NCBI GenBank assembly: GCA_006386115.1
Contig: VFIW01000068.1
Span: 62,001 to 126,000, forward strand
Origin: Globisporangium splendens
Lineage: Eukaryota > Oomycota > Peronosporomycetes > Pythiales > Pythiaceae
Direction of reading: 5' to 3'
DNA length: 64,000 nucleotides
The stretch's first letter is position 1; each line of letters opens with the position of its first letter. Below the pieces are notes generated by a model. The model made no database searches and was not told the origin of the DNA. It saw nothing but the letters and a program-made list of their open reading frames with translations. Positions 56,491 to 64,000 of the stretch are shown piece by piece. The position numbers were made by a program, and so were the translations under genes.

Positions 56491-57210
56491 ATGATGAAGT
56501 TCACGTACACGCTCCTTGTCTCGGCGCTCACGGCCGTCGCCGCCGTCCAGGCCGGTACCATTGACCACGACCAAGTCGTGCCGTTCGCTGAGCCAACGCC
56601 ATCCTCCATCTCCGAGAAGGCTGCGATCAAGTTCAAGCCACAGATCCACATCTCGAACGGATGCCACCCATACCCAGCCGTGGACGCTGCGGGTAACACC
56701 AGCGGTGGCTTGAAGCCAAGCGGCTCTCAGAGCGCTGGCTGCAAGGGTTCTGGCTGGGGAACGCAGGTCTACGGTCGCTCGACTTGGTACAATGGCAAGT
56801 GGGCCATCATGTACTCGTGGTACTTCCCAAAGGACTCGCCAGTTACGGGCCTCGGTCACCGTCACGACTGGGAGCATGTCGTCGTGTGGATCGACAACCC
56901 AGCTATTGACAACCCAACGATCTTGGCCGTGACGCCTTCGGCGCACAGCGGTTACGAGAAGTACGCGCCTCCAAAGTCTGACACGGTCGACGGTACGAGC
57001 GCCAAGGTGGACTACTCTAGCAGTTACATCGTGATCAATCACGCATTGGACTCCACTACCACGGCTGGCGAGAAGCAACCACTGATCATGTGGGAGCAGA
57101 TGACGGAAGCGGCTCGCACGGCCCTTGAGAACACCGACTTTGGCGATGCGAACGTGCCAATGAAGGACGGCAACTTTTTGAACAAGCTCGCCAAGGCATA
57201 CTACGCGTAG
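56491..57210 (+). CDS. NLP7: type 1 necrosis-inducing protein, twin of NLP6
   Basis: 239 residues and nearly the same protein as NLP6, with identical signal peptide, cysteines and GHRHDWE. The few base differences include a silent change in GGT/GGC and CTT/CTC codons and AAG for AAC near the end. The coding region is intact, but its Inr is damaged compared with NLP6, so expression may be lower. It is possibly a promoter-impaired duplicate kept alike by gene conversion. Confidence 0.95.
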   Translation: MMKFTYTLLVSALTAVAAVQAGTIDHDQVVPFAEPTPSSISEKAAIKFKPQIHISNGCHPYPAVDAAGNTSGGLKPSGSQSAGCKGSGWGTQVYGRSTWYNGKWAIMYSWYFPKDSPVTGLGHRHDWEHVVVWIDNPAIDNPTILAVTPSAHSGYEKYAPPKSDTVDGTSAKVDYSSSYIVINHALDSTTTAGEKQPLIMWEQMTEAARTALENTDFGDANVPMKDGNFLNKLAKAYYA

Positions 57211-58395
57211 ACTGGGGAAAAATGAAAAATCCTTGCGTGTGAGAGCGTACAAGTTTTGGAAATGGTGTCGCCTACTTGTTGAAGCTAAACGCCAACGTGT
57301 ACCTGCGTTTATTTGTATGTTCGACTAATGATTGACTAAATAATCAGGAGAAGTACTGATGTATTGTCAAAGGCATGATAGCAATGGAGCCATTCGCGTA
57401 CGATTTTGTACACCCCCTGGATGTGTAATACACAAATGGTTGCAGCGCGACCCAATGGGTGCTGTAGATCCGGCTTTGGAAGATTTCCTGCACGCTCTTG
57501 CAGTCGATCTGCAGCTTAGCCAAACATTCAAATCCACGGCGCTTTGCTCGTCCAAGACAGGAAAGTACAATGCAGCTCTTCATGAATGCATCTCGTGCTG
57601 CGCAAATTTTGAACAAGCTGTTTCGCCCTGGTGTTTGCGCAGGTTGCGATGTTGCCAGATAAGGGAAAGCACAATGCTTCGAGTGATGTCCCATGCCAGC
57701 ACGATACCTTGAATGTGTTTCGTCCAGCGTTGCCCTGCAATTCTGACCTTGTTGCTCGTCTTCACTTGTTGACCTGGACGACCGAGAAGCGCACACCAAC
57801 ACACGAACAGCAGCGCGACAGAAACGTGGCTTTCTAGTCAAATCTTTTGCGAGGAGCAACTCGTTGTAGATTTGAGGGGACAGTCTCAACCCTGCAGCAG
57901 ATTCGCGTCGAATTGTCTACTGCTCTCCTAAAATAAACAGTTTGACGCGAAGCTGGAACCTTTGGCGTGACGCATTGGCGGCTGTGGAGCGCAAAATACG
58001 ACTGCAGCGCACCGAAGACGCCTCAAACGAGAGCAATGTGGAGACAACTAATGAGCGCTTTAGGGGGTGGAGGAGGTTTTATTGGAGCATACGAGCATCC
58101 TGTACGTCCATCACTGTCAAATCATAGGCTCTGTTGTTGAATGTGTGAGTACGAATGGCTCTTCACTGTGCGCGACAGCAAGCATCTGGGATGAGAACAT
58201 TTTCTGGCTCTACTGCACATGACTAGTCTCAAATCTCACCATCGCAAAAGTTAATCTCTCAATGGGAGGATCCACCGAGGTCCGTTCCTGTTGCTGCTGC
58301 TATTTCTGCCTGCTGTCAGTCGATCATTCTGCAATTTGCCACCAACGACATCAGTTGAGCTACCCCCACTTGCCCAAGTTCTTCGCACGACCAAG
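57211..58395. other. Gap between NLP7 and NLP8
   Basis: A 181-codon minus-strand open frame at 57344-57889 has no recognisable family and no splice or promoter support; it is treated as chance. Module B upstream sequence is at 58155-58395. Confidence 0.45.
58322..58337 (+). promoter_or_regulatory. Core promoter of NLP8
   Basis: GATCATTCTGCAATTT contains a complete TCATTYYNCAWTTT match, 58 nt before the ATG. Confidence 0.75.
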
Positions 58396-59112
58396 ATGAT
58401 GAAGATCACCTACACGCTTCTCGTTTCAGCACTCGCGGCCGTTGCCGCTGTCCAAGCTGGCACCATTGGCCACGACCAAGTCAAGCCATTCGCCGAGCCA
58501 ACGCCGTCATCCGCTTACGAAAAACTGGCAATGAAGTTCAAGCCACAGATCCGCATCTCGAATGGATGCCACCCATACCCAGCCGTGGACGCTGCGGGCA
58601 ACACCAGCGGTGGCTTGAAGCCAAGTGGCTCTCAGAGTGCTGGCTGCAAGGGCTCTGGATGGGGAACCCAAGTGTACGGCCGTGGGGCTGCGTACAACGG
58701 TGTGTATGGCCTCATGTACTCGTGGTACTTCCCGAAAGACTCTCCGATCACGGGTCTTGGTCACCGTCACGACTGGGAGCACGTCGTTGTGTGGATCGAC
58801 AACCCGAATGCCGCTAACCCAAAGATCCTGGCTGTTTCGCCATCGGCGCACAGCGGGTACCAGAAGTACGCGCCTCCAAAGGCTGGCACGGTCGATGGCA
58901 CGAGCGCCAAGGTGGACTACTCGAGCACGGTTGTGATCAACCACGCGCTTGACTCAACGACCGCGGGTGGTGAGAAGCAGCCACTGATCATGTGGGAGCA
59001 GATGACGCAGGCAGCTCGTACGGCGCTCCAGGACGCCAACTTTGGTGATGCCAACGTGCCAATGAAGGATGGCAACTTCATGGACAAACTCGCCAAGGCG
59101 TACTACAAGTAA
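58396..59112 (+). CDS. NLP8: type 1 necrosis-inducing protein
   Basis: 238 residues; signal peptide [21 protein letters not shown], both cysteines, [16 protein letters not shown] and GHRHDWE intact. The coding region is closest to NLP4 ([29 protein letters not shown]), whereas the upstream 240 bp belong to module B shared with NLP6 and NLP7. Coding sequence and promoter therefore point to different parents. Small own changes are [24 protein letters not shown] and [10 protein letters not shown]. It is the last NLP before the second histone H3. Confidence 0.95.
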   Translation: MMKITYTLLVSALAAVAAVQAGTIGHDQVKPFAEPTPSSAYEKLAMKFKPQIRISNGCHPYPAVDAAGNTSGGLKPSGSQSAGCKGSGWGTQVYGRGAAYNGVYGLMYSWYFPKDSPITGLGHRHDWEHVVVWIDNPNAANPKILAVSPSAHSGYQKYAPPKAGTVDGTSAKVDYSSTVVINHALDSTTAGGEKQPLIMWEQMTQAARTALQDANFGDANVPMKDGNFMDKLAKAYYK

Positions 59113-60680
<1,568 letters not shown>

Positions 60681-61362
60681 ATGCAGTGCTTTGATTTACT
60701 ATTCACTTTTTTTAGCACCGTGTGAGAGATCGTCCTCATGGGTCGTATTAATGTAGTTTCATTAATTTATTTTTTCATCTTTACAATGGACACAAGCTCT
60801 TTTGCATGATGAATTGTCGTTGTCTCGTGCATGTGTGCAATTGCGCGAACCTTCTGGCTCAGTGCATGCAAACGATCGTCTTATGCGACTACTTCCAACT
60901 TTATTTCGATGGCAACCTGTATTTTCCCAAAGCGCAGTAAGCAAATTGGGTTGTTTCATCACGCATAACGTCATGAACTCGATTCAGTCACTCGCTATGC
61001 TCTCATGCTCATTTTGAGCTTTTTTTATGCATCCACACTCGCAAATGGCCCCCACAAAATGTAGCCACTTAACGCCCATTCGTATAGTTTCTTCCCTGCA
61101 TTACGCTCTCGCATCTTGCTTGCCATTCACACGCATCATCTTTAAACGCGCAGTCTTCCGCAGTTCTTCGTCATCGCGTTCTGCTGACTTCGCTGAACGC
61201 TCATGCTGAACGCACACCCTCTCTATTGAGCTTCGGTCCGAAAATTCAAACTGGCGAGCGGGAAGACAAGGATGGGATCACAAAATTAATGTGGCGAACA
61301 CTAGTTTGTACATCGTTTCTCCCTCTTGTCATTTCTGCTCAAAAAAGAGAAAGAAGCGCACG
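60681..61362. other. Gap between H3 copy 2 and PEX4
   Basis: No gene. The PEX4 promoter end has TTGTCATTTCTGCTCAAA at about 61327-61344, an Inr-like match 20-35 nt before the ATG. Confidence 0.45.
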
Positions 61363-62104
61363 ATGAACACGAACGTGAAGCGTTTGCGCAAGGAGCTCCA
61401 GGAGCTCAAGAAGAACCCCGAGGAGGACATGGTGCTGTACCCGGAGGAGGACACGATCATGCGCTGGAAGGCGTTCATCCGCGGTCCCAAGGACACGCCC
61501 TTCGCGGACCGCAGCTTCGAGCTGGCGATCCACACGACGCCTCTCTACCCGATGGAGCCGCCCAAGATGAAGTTCGTCACCAAGATCTTCCACCCGAACG
61601 TGCACTTCAAGGTATGGGTGGATGAAGAAGCAGCGGGGAGGGATGTGTATGTGGTGCGGCTGATTGAATCCTCATTGTATTGCTTGGGTGCGTATGATAG
61701 GACGGAAGCATTTGTTTGGATATTCTCAAGCGAGAATGGTCGCCAGCGTGGACACTGCGGGTATGTACACGACTTTCTCTTGTGATTATGACGAAGGTCT
61801 AGTGTGCTGATGGTGATATTATGTGCAGGCCGCTTGTCTGGCTGTGATCTCGCTGTTGTCGGATCCTGCCGCCGATTCGCCGCTAAACTGCGACGCTGGT
61901 TCGTTCGTTTGTTTGTTTTTTCTTCTTCTTCAAAAGTTTTCTTCGACTCCTTTGCGGTTCTTGATTCATTTGCTGTTTGCCCCCTTCTGCTGTTTACATG
62001 TAGGAAACATGATTCGCGCGGGGGATTTGCTGGCGTACAACACGATGGCGGAGATGTACACGAAGGAGTACGGTCTCTTGGAGCTGCCAAAGGACCCGTT
62101 TTAA
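61363..62104 (+). CDS. PEX4: Peroxisomal ubiquitin-conjugating enzyme E2 (PEX4)
   Basis: Four exons: 61363-61611, 61701-61760, 61829-61898, 62004-62104. Phases close and give 159 residues. It is a complete UBC fold with KFVTKIFHPNVHFK and the active-site Cys in DGSICLDILKREWSPAWTLR (about residue 88). The PEX4-typical DSPLNCDAGNMIRAGD with MAEMYTKEYG follows. In yeast and plants PEX4 monoubiquitylates the PTS1 receptor PEX5 for recycling at the peroxisome membrane; its anchor PEX22 is not in this window. Another E2 class is possible but NVHFK plus SPLNCD favours PEX4. Confidence 0.9.
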
Positions 62105-62265
62105 ATGACATGCACGTATAAGTACACAGCAAAGAGGCCATCATCATGAGGGCACAATTGGTATTTAGATCACGCACAAATAAGACGCTTGTATGTAAAA
62201 AAAAGAAAAAGAAGAAGCGGATGGTTAATTCTGTTTTTCTCTATGTTAAAAGTACGAGTGCATGC

Positions 62266-63927
62266 TCACGGCGTGTTAGCTAACTCTCCATGGTCGCTTT
62301 CAGCTTTGTCTTCTGCTGGAGTCAAAGCCGACGCCGCGTCCATCATATCTGCTGCATCTGCACTCGATGCGCACGCATTCTCTGTTTGAACAACCGCATC
62401 ATTCACCTCAGATGCTTCCACAGAGTCATCTGTGCCAGGCTTCGCTTTTGGTGGTGGTGCTTTACGTGCTTTTGCCTTGGACGGCCGCGCCAAGGTCCCG
62501 TAGTACGCGGTCACGACCTTCAATTGCTTGTTCAAATACATCTTTTCGCATTCCACAAGCTCGTCTGGCGCGAGCGCTTCAAGCTCATGGTCCGGCGTGG
62601 CCTTCGGTAAGTAGTACGCAATGTTCGGGGTCACTTGGCGTGCTTTCGCGAACAGCTCGACTCCCGAGACACCCTTTACGAGCATCTCGTCCAACCGGAA
62701 ATGGTCGCGACTGTAGTGCAGTCCACCCCACGGAGGCGACAGAAACACGACGTCGGCCTTGACGGTTGGCAGGATCTCGAGCGAGTTCCCGACGATCCAC
62801 TCGATTTTGTGCGCGACGCCGTAGATCGCCGCGTTGTGCTTGGCCATGCGGATCTTGTCCGGGTCAATGTCGATCGCGATGACGTGCTTGCACACCATGG
62901 CCAGTTGGATCACGTTGCCGCCGCACCCAGCGAACGGGTCGACCACGATGTCGCACTGCAAGCGCCGCGCAATGTGCTCCGCGATCGCTTGCGGCGTCAC
63001 CGAGTACCAGCTCTCGTGGTCCAGGAGAATGCCGTCATCGTATCGGTAGAACAGATGCTTGCGCTGCTTCCAGAACTTGAAAATCGGACTGGACTCTATG
63101 CGAATGAGCATATACACAAAAAAATAAAACTCGCCCATGGACAAATGGCCTCCAAACACCAATCAGCTTGCATACCTGGAGGGATTTCCTGGTAAACGAT
63201 TCCAGCGGACGAAGTCTCGGTATCTTCATCATCCTGCTGCTCAATAGGTCCATTATCAGCATCTTCTGGTACTTCAACCTCCACTGTCTCCACGACACGC
63301 TCGGCTACTTCTCCGTCGGAGTCGTACTTGACGTGCACTTTTTCCAATTGTTTCGGTCCCTCCTCTTTCTCCCTCTGCGCCAGCGGTGGCTGCGAATCTT
63401 GTTCCTTCAATGCGTGGAACCTTCGCAACTCGTCGTCCATCCTCTCTCGTCTGCGCTTCCGCGATGCAGTCGCACGTTGTTTTTTGGAGTCGCCGAAGCT
63501 CAGCGGCAGACTACCCGCGAGTCCCACGGCCGTCATCTCCTCCAACAATTGGGATTGCGCTGCGTGAAAGAGACTCTCTTGCGGGTCCTCAGGCTCATCG
63601 CCAGCATTCACTACCGCAGGATAGTGCGAGTCTGTAGCGTCGCCACTTCCAGCCTCTGCGTAGCTCACAGACGCAAGCTCGCCGTCTTCATATGGCGTTT
63701 GTTGTGGCGGATGGTCCACTCGACGGCGCTTCTTCGCATGCTTGGACTTCTTTCCGTTGGACTAGAGCATACAAGCCACCACAGTAAGCATAAGGCGACA
63801 ACACATACAAACAGAAGCGCCCATGCACAGCAGGTCGGCGGCTATATACATGCGCACACTGTATACGTACGTTGTCCGGTAGGGTCTCGCCATTGCGACT
63901 CAGGAGCCGCACAACGGATTCCACCAT
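62266..63927 (-). CDS. TGS1: Trimethylguanosine synthase (TGS1)
   Basis: Three minus-strand exons: 63927-63871, 63761-63176, 63095-62266. Phases close and give 490 residues. The first 210 residues are acidic and Lys/Arg-rich without a known fold. The methyltransferase follows: KFWKQRKHLFYRYDDGILLD, then HESWYSVTPQAIAEHIA, the SAM motif VVDPFAGCGGNVIQLA, AIDIDPDKI, and the catalytic SPPWGGLHY with the Trp that stacks on the m7G cap. TGS1 converts the m7G cap of snRNAs and snoRNAs to the 2,2,7-trimethyl form. The tail after the domain is Ala/Lys-rich. It converges on PEX4, with about 160 bp between the stop codons. Confidence 0.93.
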
Positions 63928-64000
63928 GCTGGAATGTCGGCTTTGTGAATGGGTCAAAAACAAAACCTCTAAAATGACATTTTTGAGCAATCTTGGACAG

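Noticed and set aside
57344..57889. 181-codon minus-strand frame between NLP7 and NLP8
   Set aside because: No recognisable domain, no core promoter, and the related sequence after NLP6 does not keep the frame open.

Overview
The window looks like nuclear DNA of an oomycete (Phytophthora/Pythium-type stramenopile); the species cannot be told from the sequence. The evidence is a tandem family of type 1 necrosis-inducing NLP proteins, start sites preceded by the 16-nt oomycete Inr/FPR core promoter (GCTCATTYYNCAWTTT), dense genes with short GT..AG introns (about 50-190 nt), and flagellar (IFT20) and vault (MVP) genes typical of a zoosporic protist.

Left part (0.5-36.3 kb), conserved cell-biology genes on both strands: an MFSD8-like MFS transporter (-), an 8-exon THOC1/HPR1 mRNA-export subunit (+), a 7-exon ankyrin protein (+), the major vault protein (+), an 838-residue protein with a degenerate SET-like C-terminus (+), a PX-like/RING-H2 protein (-), a Cys-rich nuclear-type protein (+), a RING plus triple-CCCH RNA-binding protein with two extra 5' exons (-), methionine synthase reductase (+), a DENND4-like protein that has lost most of its DENN core (+), a TPR-like protein (+) and a 6-exon ataxin-10 (-). 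Exon-intron structures were rebuilt by hand and all phases close except at the 5' end of the DENN gene. At 36.9-37.5 kb there is a doubtful small gene.

Right part (38.4-60.7 kb), a gene-poor, repeat-rich accessory block: eight intact NLP genes (one on -, seven on +) lie between two nearly identical histone H3 genes. The NLPs fall into groups by upstream module: NLP3/4/5 share one module, NLP6/7/8 share another, and NLP1 and NLP2 are more separate. NLP6 and NLP7 are almost identical copies. The block also holds a small IFT20 gene, a dead LINE-type RNase H region, two 5'-truncated retroelement tails each with a perfect 15-bp target-site duplication, an insertion with an 18-bp duplication in the NLP6 promoter, and inverted-repeat elements.

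Far right (61.3-63.9 kb): peroxisomal E2 PEX4 (+) and trimethylguanosine synthase TGS1 (-). The NLP array is the pathogenicity-related part: secreted cytolysins whose copies are being duplicated and homogenised while their promoters diverge. The remaining genes look like ordinary housekeeping genes.
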